Under the pieces are notes generated by a model, which had not been told where the DNA came from, ran no database searches, and saw nothing but the letters and a program-made list of their open reading frames with translations. A stretch of DNA of 64,000 nt from Bacillota bacterium (GTDB lineage: Bacteria; Bacillota; Clostridia; DSM-8532). Of the stretch, positions 25,801 through 32,995 are shown one piece after another (position 1 is the first letter of the stretch; each line of letters starts with the position of its first letter). Where the stretch lies: positions 11,428 through 75,427 of the forward strand of contig JAEXRM010000175.1 of the NCBI GenBank assembly GCA_023440865.1. Reading direction: 5' to 3'. A program made the translations under genes and the position numbers.

Positions 25801-26597
25801 TCGATCTCCCCCAGCTTCGGCGTCACATTGTACCGGTTGAGCCGGTCGAGGAAGATCATGCCCGGTTCGCCGTTCTTCCAGGCGCTCTTGACCATCGTCT
25901 CAAAGACCTCGCGGGCGTTGAGCCGGCCGACGGCCTTCTTGGTCTTCGGGTCGACCAGGTCATAGTCCTCGCCTTTTTCCACCGCGTTCATGAACGCCTT
26001 GGTGAGGCCCACGGAGATGTTGAAGTTCGTGATGTCCGCATTGTTTTGCTTGCAGGCGATGAACTCGAGGATATCGGGATGGTCCACGCGCAAAATGCCC
26101 ATGTTGGCGCCGCGCCGGGTGCCGCCCTGCTTGACGGCTTCGGTTGCGGCGTTGAACACCTTCATGAAGGAAACCGGACCGGAGGCGACGCCACCGGTCG
26201 ATTTCACCGTGGCGCCCTTCTGGCGCAGGCGCGAGAAGGAAAAGCCGGTGCCACCGCCGCTCTTGTGGATGAGCGCGGCGTTCTTGACGCTGTCGAAGAT
26301 CTCCTCCATGCTGTCGCCGACCGGCAGCACGAAGCAGGCGGACAGCTGGCCCAGCGGACGGCCGGCGTTCATGAGCGTCGGTGAGTTCGGCAGGAACTCG
26401 AGGTTCATCATCAGGTCGTAGAAGGCCTGCTCGGTCCTGACGAGCTCGGCGTCCGAAACGCGACCGGCATCCGCGGCGGCAACGGCCTTCGCCACCCGGC
26501 GGAACATGTCCTCGGGCGTTTCGATGAGCCTGCCGTCGACATCCCGGGCAAGATAGCGCTTTTCCAGAACCTTGATCGCGTTTTCGGAGAGAGCCAT
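22866..26597 (-). CDS. nrdJ: Class II (B12-dependent) ribonucleotide reductase with intein
   Basis: 1243 residues, of which 388 are an intein, leaving an 855-residue enzyme. It reduces ribonucleotides to deoxyribonucleotides using adenosylcobalamin. Landmarks are the N-terminal [45 protein letters not shown] and [10 protein letters not shown]. The radical motif [20 protein letters not shown] is split by the intein. [24 protein letters not shown], a TSCPD-type domain ([20 protein letters not shown]) and a C-terminal zinc-like CPEC...[13 protein letters not shown] follow. A Lys/Ala/Glu-rich linker precedes the TSCPD part. AGGAGG lies 9 bases upstream of the ATG. The enzyme works with or without oxygen; no nrdR box or B12 riboswitch was found upstream. 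Confidence 0.95.
   Translation of the reverse strand: [1243 protein letters not shown]
24624..25787 (-). other. Intein with LAGLIDADG-type homing endonuclease in NrdJ
   Basis: 388 residues (271-658 of the precursor). It starts [13 protein letters not shown] (block A, Cys1) and has TADHLVRTV (block B). Two LAGLIDADG-like motifs are present ([11 protein letters not shown] and [11 protein letters not shown]). It ends [19 protein letters not shown] (blocks F and G), followed by Cys+1 of the extein. All splicing residues, Cys1, His-Asn and Cys+1, are present, so protein splicing is expected. The +1 residue is the Cys of NPCGE, the radical-bearing active-site cysteine of ribonucleotide reductases. 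Confidence 0.95.
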
Positions 26598-27217
26598 GGA
26601 TCCATCCTCCTGTCCTCCCGTTTTGCAACAGCGGAAGGCATGTGCGTGTGCTCCCGGGGAATGCGGATTTGATCATCCTGCAATGGCGCGAAGCGTGATG
26701 CGGGATCATCGCGTACATTCCGGGGCATGCATGTGTGTTTGCCATGTGCGGGATACGGTGTGACGCGTCCCGACGCCTCTTGCGTGTCTCTTTCTGTTGA
26801 ACCCCAGATGAAATGCCGATATGGCCGACGCCACCCCGCAAAGCGGGTGAACGAGTGGGCGATACCGGATATTGTGCCCAGTTGCCGCGTCATGTACAAG
26901 ATATGCCGCGTATCCGATCGTACACCAATGCGGACCGATCCTCAAGCGTCTCCTGCTACCATCCACAGGCAATGGGAATGTATACATGTTTTCCACCGGA
27001 TGTGGATAGGAATCCCGAGACGGTGTGACGAAAGCGGGACGGAATCAGGATGAAAAAAGGACGAAAGCGGGACGATAACAGGAGGAAAGCGATTCTGAAG
27101 CAGGACGGTCTCATGACAACGACATGCGGAAATGGTATGATCAATCAGGATTTGCACGATTTGGGTTTTTGTTACGCGCAAGACAATGACGGATCCGAAC
27201 CACAAAAGGAGCGTACC
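26598..27217. promoter_or_regulatory. 620-bp divergent region between nrdJ and a membrane protein gene
   Basis: For the plus-strand gene, ATGACA (27113-27118), a 17-bp spacer and TATGAT (27136-27141) make a plausible sigma-A promoter. A 33-bp near-duplicate lies at 27028-27093. Two DnaA-box-like sites occur (ATCCACAGG at 26961 and TGTGGATAG at 27001). I looked for a cobalamin riboswitch or NrdR box on the nrdJ side and found none. Confidence 0.5.
27028..27093. repeat. 33-bp tandem duplication
   Basis: Two adjacent 33-bp units start at 27028 and 27061. Both begin ACGAAAGCGGGACG and the remaining bases are partly conserved. The period is the same as in the arrays at 2702 and 52191. Confidence 0.7.
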
Positions 27218-28207
27218 ATGCGAAACCAACGCCTTCGCCTTGCCCTGACTGCCGTTGCACTCTATCAGGGGCTCGCCTGGCTGGCGGATTTCACCGGTAC
27301 ACTGGTCGGCAGCCTCGCAAGAGGGAAGGCGCCAGCCGGCATTCTCATGCAGTGGACAACCGGTGCCAAGCTGCCGCAGGCGCTTCTGGCGGTGGCCCTC
27401 ATTGCGGTGGCCGCCATCATGAATCGCAGGAACGGCCGCTCCCCCGAACCGGAAACCTGGCATGTCGCCGGCGGATTTCTCCTCATCGGCGCCGTCTTCG
27501 GCTTCTCTTCCGCGTTGCTGGACCTTGCGGGCACCCTCGCACAGTTGCGTGCGGTCGCTGGCACGCACGTGTGGACGAGTATCCTGTCATCCCTCGTTGC
27601 ACCACTTGTGGAGAACCTGCTCCTGCTCCTGTTCTTCCTGCTCGTCCGAATGCGCGGCATCCGTCAGAGGCACGACGTGACGCCGTCTGTCCGGAATGTG
27701 GCACGACAAACCGAGGATGCCCATATCCTCACCGGGGAGAGCATCGTTCTGTACTATGGCATCACGCTGTTCATCCGATGTGCAAGCACCCCGCTCATGC
27801 TGCTGCTGCTCGCGGTGTTGCGCGAGAACGCTTCGCTCCCATACGGATGGATCTCCCTCGGCCTGGAGGTGGCGGTCACCGCTTGCCTGGCCGTGCGGCA
27901 GCATCGACGGAGAAGGCGGACCCTCCCTCCGCAGCCCATGCAGCCCCTGGCTTTTTGGATCTCCGGCACCATGCTGCTCATCGGCACCCTGCGCAGTCTG
28001 CCGGCTGTCATCCTCTCGTTGCGGGCGATCATGCCGCCAGCCTCCCTGTCACTGGATGCGTCCGTTCTTCCGCTGCAGCAGCTCTCTTTCGTGATGAATG
28101 CCGTTTTCGCACTCATTGGCGCAGGATGCGCGGTTGCCCTGATCGCCCTGGGCGAGCGCTATGCCCGGCGAGGTACATTTCCTGCGCAGCCTGCGCCGGA
28201 GGAATAA
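27218..28207 (+). CDS. Polytopic membrane protein, function unknown
   Basis: 329 residues with about eight hydrophobic segments, for example LPQALLAVALIAVAAIM, GGFLLIGAVFGFSSALLDLAG, LVENLLLLLFFLLVRM and ISGTMLLIGTLRSLPAVILSL. A hydrophilic Arg-rich loop (QHRRRRRTLPPQP) is likely cytoplasmic. No family is recognised. AAAGGAG precedes the ATG at 27218, and a promoter is seen at 27113-27141. The stop is 3 bases before the next small membrane gene, which suggests they act together or form a membrane complex. Confidence 0.7.
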   Translation: MRNQRLRLALTAVALYQGLAWLADFTGTLVGSLARGKAPAGILMQWTTGAKLPQALLAVALIAVAAIMNRRNGRSPEPETWHVAGGFLLIGAVFGFSSALLDLAGTLAQLRAVAGTHVWTSILSSLVAPLVENLLLLLFFLLVRMRGIRQRHDVTPSVRNVARQTEDAHILTGESIVLYYGITLFIRCASTPLMLLLLAVLRENASLPYGWISLGLEVAVTACLAVRQHRRRRRTLPPQPMQPLAFWISGTMLLIGTLRSLPAVILSLRAIMPPASLSLDASVLPLQQLSFVMNAVFALIGAGCAVALIALGERYARRGTFPAQPAPEE

Positions 28208-28210
28208 GCC

Positions 28211-28638
28211 ATGCAACTGACAGGAATGAATCGACGGACTTCTGTCATGGCGGTTTTCCTGCTCATCACGTGGCTGCTGCTCATTGCGCACCGCCTGCTG
28301 GAAAAGCCGTTCCTGCTCGGCTACACGGGATATCAAGACATGTACGGCGGCGTCCGGATCCCGTCCTCTACATGTCCGTTGGGCTGTTCGCCGGCTTGAC
28401 ACTTGGCCGGGTTCCGCTTGTGACGCGCCCGGTCGCTGTTGCCGCACTCCTGGTTTCTTTTCTTCCCATCCTTGCGATGGGACGCGTCCCCATGCGGTTC
28501 TTCCTTCCCGCCTATCCCCTGAACAGCGCCATCCCCGCGTTTCACGACCCCTGGATCGGACCGTTCTATGGATTCGTTTCCGGCTTGTCGATCCACGCGC
28601 TGATTCATGGCGGGAAAAAATTCGAACGACCCCATTGA
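28211..28638 (+). pseudogene. Small membrane protein gene with a -1 frameshift
   Basis: The first frame gives MQLTGMNRRTSVMAVFLLIT and a helix up to about QDMYGG, then runs to a stop at 28399. The overlapping -1 frame continues with RPDPVLYMSVGLFAGLTLGR, two more hydrophobic helices and a good end (SIHALIHGGKKFERPH, stop 28638). The combined product would be about 142 residues with three or four helices. One base appears to be missing near 28345-28360. It may be a real mutation, a sequencing error, or programmed slippage. If separate, the second part could start at the ATG at 28372. It is in one unit with the upstream membrane gene. Confidence 0.6.
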
Positions 28639-28665
28639 CTCTGACACCGTGTCGCACTTTATCAT
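28635..28665 (+). promoter_or_regulatory. MerR-type promoter with dyad in a 19-bp spacer
   Basis: TTGACT (28635-28640) and TATCAT (28660-28665) are separated by 19 bp. The spacer holds the perfect dyad GACACCGTGTC (28643-28653). Overlong spacers with an internal dyad are the hallmark of MerR-controlled promoters. The MerR-family gene starts about 95 bases downstream, so this fits autoregulation. Confidence 0.7.
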
Positions 28666-28759
28666 CAGGAAGGAATCAACATGCGCCGCATATCCGGAAT
28701 GCGGCAGATGAACCCGCGGAAAACATCGCGTTCCGCGGCGGACAACATGAGGTGGCGAC

Positions 28760-29767
28760 ATGGCACTCCAAACCATCAGCCAGGTGTCAAGCGGTTATGG
28801 CATCTCGACCAGAATGCTGCGGTACTATGAACAGGCCGGCCTGATGCGGAGCATCCGCAAGGACGGTTATGCCTACCGGGTCTATGACGAGGACGCGCTG
28901 CGCCGTCTGCGGCAAATCATCGTCCTGCGCAAGCTGCGCGTTCCGGTCAGGCAGATCGTCCGCATCCTGAACAACTGTGACGCCGCGGAGGCCGTGGAGA
29001 TCTTCCGGCAGAACATCAGCGAAATCGATGGCGAAATGACGGCCCTTTCGACCGTGAAAGCCATCCTGGCGCGTTTTATCGAGGAGATCAACGAGAAAGC
29101 CGCGGTGAAGCTCCACTGCCTCGACGATCATGGGTTGTTCTCCGTGATCGGCACACTGCCCTTTTCCGTCAACCAGGTGAAGGAAGCAAAGGAGAACATG
29201 ACGATGGAAGATCTGAATAAGGCTAACGAAGAGCTGATGAAGCTCGAGGACAAGGATGTGCGCATTGTGTACCTGCCGCCGATGACCGTCGCCGCCGCTC
29301 TCGCGACGGGAGATGGCTGCGAGGGCAAGGCGCTGGACATGATCAGCAAGTTCACGGCGGACAGCGGCCTGCTCACGCGCAAGCCTGACGCGCGCAGCTT
29401 CGGATTCGACTGCTCCGGGGATGCGGCGGTGCTGGGCGAAGGCTCGCACCGGTATGAGGTGTGGGTTTCTGTCCCCGAGGACATGGAGTTGCCCGCAGAG
29501 CTGGTGCGGCGGACCTTCACAGGCGGCTTGTACGCCGCGCATGTGCTCCGGGCATGGGATTTCCAGGACTGGCGGCGGCTCCGGGAGTGGGTCGACGCAA
29601 GCGACAAGTACGACAACGACTGGGGCTCCCCCAGATGGGAGTCCATCGACACCCCGTTCGGACAAGGCTTCGAGGAAACCCTGAACTTCTACAACTTCAT
29701 CCTGAAGCACCAGTCGGAAATGAGCCATCTGCAGATCGACCTGCTGTTCCCGATCAGGGAGAAGTGA
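28760..29767 (+). CDS. MerR-family regulator with GyrI-like ligand domain
   Basis: 335 residues. The MerR winged helix is at 1-70 (GYGISTRMLRYYEQAGLMRS, then YRVYDEDALRRLRQIIVLRKL). A dimerisation helix follows (EIFRQNISEIDGEMTALSTVKAILARF), and a C-terminal GyrI/BmrR-like domain covers about 150-335. Such proteins bind drugs or other hydrophobic ligands and twist an overlong promoter to activate it. GAGGTGG precedes the ATG. A matching promoter with a 19-bp spacer lies just upstream. It ends 5 bases from the convergent pyrophosphatase gene. The gene it controls, other than itself, is not obvious. Confidence 0.88.
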   Translation: MALQTISQVSSGYGISTRMLRYYEQAGLMRSIRKDGYAYRVYDEDALRRLRQIIVLRKLRVPVRQIVRILNNCDAAEAVEIFRQNISEIDGEMTALSTVKAILARFIEEINEKAAVKLHCLDDHGLFSVIGTLPFSVNQVKEAKENMTMEDLNKANEELMKLEDKDVRIVYLPPMTVAAALATGDGCEGKALDMISKFTADSGLLTRKPDARSFGFDCSGDAAVLGEGSHRYEVWVSVPEDMELPAELVRRTFTGGLYAAHVLRAWDFQDWRRLREWVDASDKYDNDWGSPRWESIDTPFGQGFEETLNFYNFILKHQSEMSHLQIDLLFPIREK

Positions 29768-29772
29768 CCCCG

Positions 29773-31401
29773 CTACTCCACCACGACCGCCAGCCGCGGC
29801 AGGATCTGCTTCTTGCGCGACACGACGCCCTCGAGGTACATGCCGTTGTCGACGATGGTCTGGCCGAAGGCCTGGGCCACCAGCTCGCAGGCGGAGCCCG
29901 CCATGAGCACGCCGCTGCCCTTCTTCCCGATGTCGGTCACCAGCAGCATCACGCAGTCGAAGCCCTCGCGGATGCAGATGTCCTCCATGTTCTCGAGCAG
30001 CTCGGCGCGAATCTGGTCAAGGGTCTCGCGGTCCTGCGAATAGACCTGCCCGATGCCGAAGCGCAGCTTGCCCAGCCGGTAGTCCTTGAAGTCGGACCGG
30101 ACGATGTCCTTGGGCAGCCGCCCCTTGAGCGAGGATCCGGCCGAGAACATCTTCTGCGCGAATTCGTCGATGTCGATGCCGGCGATGTCGGCAAGCCGTT
30201 CGGCGGTGAGCTTGTCGAGGAACGTGCTGGTCGGCGACACGAATTTGAGCGTATCCGAGACGATGGCGGCACACAGGATGCCCGCGATGTTGCGCGGCGG
30301 GCGTACGCCGGCCTCCTGGTACAGTGCCGCGATGATCGTGGACGTGCTGCCCACGGGCTCGTTCTTGAAGTAGATGGGGTTGCCCGTCGTGATGTCGCCG
30401 AGGCGGTGGTGGTCGATGATCTCAAGGATCTCCGCCTGCTCGATGCCGTTGACGGTCTGGCTTCGCTCGTTGTGGTCGACCAGGATGACCTTCTTGCGCC
30501 GGGGCGTGATGAGGTGGTAGCGCGACACGAAGCCCTTCACATGGCCGTTGACGTCCACCACGGGATAACTGCGGTAGCGGGTCTTGAGCATGCGCTCGCG
30601 GATGTCGTCGACCAGGTCGTTCTCTTCGAACGCGACCAGGCCCTCATGCGTCATGACGTGACGGATGGGGGCGCTCTGGTTCAGCAGGCGGGAGGCGGTG
30701 AACGTGTCGGACAGCGTGCCGATGACGGCGATGCCTGCCGCGCGGGCCTTCTCGAGGGTTCCATCCGGCAGCTGGTCGCCGCAGGTGTGCAGCAGCAGGC
30801 TGACACGGGCCTCGATCGCGGCATCGATGACGTCGTCGCGTCGACCGGTGATGAGAATGTCGCCCGGTTCCAGCACGGTTTCCAGATCGGCCAGGCTGGA
30901 GGCCGCGACATGGATGCGCCCGGTGGAGGCGAACCGCGGATTGCCGACAAGCACGCGCCCGCTGACGGTCTCGGCGATGTCCTCGAGGGAGGACTGGCTG
31001 GCCGCGAGGGTACTGTCGTCCATGGCATCCATGAATTTCTGCGTGATGTTGGACAGCGTCACGACACCGATGAGCTTGCCGCTCTCCTCGACGACGGGCA
31101 GCACCTTGACGTTGTTGCGGCGCATGATGTTCCAGGCCGTCTTGATCGTGATGTGCGGGCTGACACCGGGCACTTCGTCGAGATCGAGGTCGGAGACCTG
31201 GCGTTTGACGGTGTCGAGGTACAACGGCTCCGGCACCTCGAAGAAATCAAGGACAAACTTCGTTTCACGACTGATCTCGCCGAGCCGCACGGGAACCGCG
31301 GGCACGCCGCGCCGCCGCTTGAGGTCGGCGTAGCCGATGGCCGCGCAGATCGAGTCGGTATCGGGATTCTTGTGGCCGAAGATGAAAACGAGGTCTTCCA
31401 T
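29773..31401 (-). CDS. Manganese-dependent inorganic pyrophosphatase with CBS and DRTGG domains
   Basis: 542 residues. The DHH-type catalytic half begins FIFGHKNPDTDSICAAIGYADLK and continues with VILVDHNERSQ, EILEIIDHHRLGD and GSTSTIIAALYQEAG. The DHHA2 part follows to the end (SAGSSLKGRLPKDIVRSDFKDY; VVSRKKQILPRLAVVVE). Between the first DHH segment and VDHNE a regulatory insert (about 65-300) holds two CBS domains flanking a DRTGG domain. This is the nucleotide-regulated family II enzyme that hydrolyses diphosphate; the CBS part binds adenine nucleotides. GGAGGGG precedes the ATG at 31401. Confidence 0.93.
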   Translation of the reverse strand: MEDLVFIFGHKNPDTDSICAAIGYADLKRRRGVPAVPVRLGEISRETKFVLDFFEVPEPLYLDTVKRQVSDLDLDEVPGVSPHITIKTAWNIMRRNNVKVLPVVEESGKLIGVVTLSNITQKFMDAMDDSTLAASQSSLEDIAETVSGRVLVGNPRFASTGRIHVAASSLADLETVLEPGDILITGRRDDVIDAAIEARVSLLLHTCGDQLPDGTLEKARAAGIAVIGTLSDTFTASRLLNQSAPIRHVMTHEGLVAFEENDLVDDIRERMLKTRYRSYPVVDVNGHVKGFVSRYHLITPRRKKVILVDHNERSQTVNGIEQAEILEIIDHHRLGDITTGNPIYFKNEPVGSTSTIIAALYQEAGVRPPRNIAGILCAAIVSDTLKFVSPTSTFLDKLTAERLADIAGIDIDEFAQKMFSAGSSLKGRLPKDIVRSDFKDYRLGKLRFGIGQVYSQDRETLDQIRAELLENMEDICIREGFDCVMLLVTDIGKKGSGVLMAGSACELVAQAFGQTIVDNGMYLEGVVSRKKQILPRLAVVVE

Positions 31402-31568
31402 GATGTCCCCTCCGTGACACCATGATACCAGTTGAAGGGGGCGCGCGTAAATGCGGCGGCATGCGGTGCCGCGGCCGGACGACGTGTGCCGTGCCGATGA
31501 CTGCCGGGCAGCGCCAGGACGCGCGTGGCATCCGGCTATGCGGCGGCCGAGGCCAGGGCGCACCGCTC

Positions 31569-32672
31569 TCAGAAGGTGCTTGTGATGAACATGCCCCCAT
31601 GCAGGGACAGATCGACATCCTCGATGCGGTATCGGTTCTTCGCGGGTTCGCGGTACAGCAACCGAACCAGGGGGCTTTCGGGCATCAGCCGGTTCTGTCC
31701 GATGACCACACCCTTCTCGCCGGTGTTGAGCACCACGCCGCACCCCGTCGGATACATGCGGATGTGGCGCATGAACTTCTCCACCAGCGCCTCGTCGAGA
31801 TGGTTGCTGGTCGTCCGGAGGATTTCGCGGTACACCTGGTCGGGCGTCATGCGACGCCGGTAGATGCGGTCGTTGGAGATGGCGTCGTAAATGTCGGCAA
31901 TGGCGACCGTGCGCGCGAACAGCGGAATGGTACGGCCTTCGAGGTGCTGGGGGTAGCCCGATCCGTCCACGCGCTCATGGTGGTGCAGCGCGATGCGCGC
32001 GACATCCTCGGAGAAGCCCGCGCTGCGCAGAATCCGGTATCCCAGCTCCGTATGCTGCTTGATGCAGTCGAACTCGGCGGCCGTGAGGTGTCCGGGCTTC
32101 GTGATGATGCGCTCGTCGACCCCCACCTTGCCGATATCGTGGAGAATGGCGCCGATGCCGAGCTCGCGGAGCGCCGTGCGGTCGAGATGCAGGTCCGTTC
32201 CGATGATGAGCGAGAGGACGCAGACATTGACGGAATGCTCGTATGTGTAATCGTCGATGGAACGCAGCTTTGACAGCGAAAGCACGACATCTTCCTTGGA
32301 CAGCAGCTGTTCGATGATGGCTTCGACGATGTGCGTGACCTTCGTGATGTCGCCCTGGCGCATCGAACCCAGCCGCACCATGATCTTCATGACCTGGTTC
32401 TCCGCCTGCCGCCGGGTTTTCTCACAGATGATGTCGTCGATGCGGACTTCCTTCTGCAGGATGTCGATGGGATCTTCCACTGCCGGAAGGGCTGCGGTGG
32501 AAGGCAGCGGATCCTCGATGCAGATCTCGCGGATACCTGCGCCTTGAAGCCGTCCCAGGAAAGCGCTTCGAAATGGAACGCCCTTGGATATGAGCATCCT
32601 GCCTTCGCTGGAATAGATGTCCTGGGCGATGACCGCACCGGGTGCGATCGCGTCTATGAGCGCTCTTTGCAT
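31569..32672 (-). CDS. HD-GYP domain protein (predicted cyclic di-GMP phosphodiesterase)
   Basis: About 367 residues. A short N-terminal domain (APGAVIAQDIYSSEGRMLISKGVPFR) precedes an HD-GYP domain with HSVNVCVLSLIIG, ILHDIGKVGVDERIITKPG, HTELGYRILR and HHHERVDGSGYP, the GYP signature. It ends MYPTGCGVVLNTGEKGVVIGQN. It should hydrolyse cyclic di-GMP and may counter the Cache-PAS-GGDEF protein. The ATG at 32672 has a weak GGCGGGGG ahead of it; an ATG at 32717 is possible. The promoter at 32750-32779 carries an inverted repeat. Confidence 0.88.
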   Translation of the reverse strand: MQRALIDAIAPGAVIAQDIYSSEGRMLISKGVPFRSAFLGRLQGAGIREICIEDPLPSTAALPAVEDPIDILQKEVRIDDIICEKTRRQAENQVMKIMVRLGSMRQGDITKVTHIVEAIIEQLLSKEDVVLSLSKLRSIDDYTYEHSVNVCVLSLIIGTDLHLDRTALRELGIGAILHDIGKVGVDERIITKPGHLTAAEFDCIKQHTELGYRILRSAGFSEDVARIALHHHERVDGSGYPQHLEGRTIPLFARTVAIADIYDAISNDRIYRRRMTPDQVYREILRTTSNHLDEALVEKFMRHIRMYPTGCGVVLNTGEKGVVIGQNRLMPESPLVRLLYREPAKNRYRIEDVDLSLHGGMFITSTF

Positions 32673-32749
32673 ACCCCCGCCAGCCTGGACCGGTTTTGTC
32701 CTTCGTACATCGACCATCCGACAGTATTCGCCAGAATGGCCTCCCGTCC

Positions 32750-32789
32750 AATGTAGCATAACCGAAACCTGCAAGTCAATGTTTGCAGG
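32750..32789 (-). promoter_or_regulatory. Promoter and operator-like repeat of the HD-GYP gene
   Basis: On the minus strand the -35 is TTGACT (32774-32779), the spacer 18 bp, and the -10 TACATT (32750-32755) is extended by TGC. A perfect 7-bp inverted repeat, CCTGCAA-N8-TTGCAGG (32768-32789), covers the -35 box, so a repressor is likely. Confidence 0.65.
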
Positions 32790-32995
32790 CATTACAGGAT
32801 CATGACAGGACCCGTCGCAATCCGGCGCCCAGCCTTTCGCATTGTCACCAAAACGATCCGTTTCCCGTCTATACAATCACGATCCGCTCTGGTACGATAT
32901 TCCCGCAATTGTCATGCATCATGCCCAACCCATGACGGCGGAGGAAGGCGCCACCCGCTTTCGCCGGACACCATCACGCCACAAAGGGGGACCGT
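32790..32995. other. Spacer before the purine permease gene
   Basis: With 32673-32789 this makes a 323-bp divergent region. TACGAT near 32896 is a possible -10 for the permease gene. I looked for a purine riboswitch fold ahead of the permease and did not find one. Confidence 0.4.

Noticed and set aside
22599..26384. Long plus-strand frame opposite nrdJ
   Set aside because: Antisense to a clear class II ribonucleotide reductase gene; Arg/His/Leu-rich product without family features.
26598..27217. Cobalamin riboswitch or NrdR boxes for nrdJ
   Set aside because: No B12-box-like conserved core or NrdR box pair was found on either strand.
32673..32995. Purine riboswitch before the NCS2 permease
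   Set aside because: No three-way junction with the conserved loop sequences was seen.
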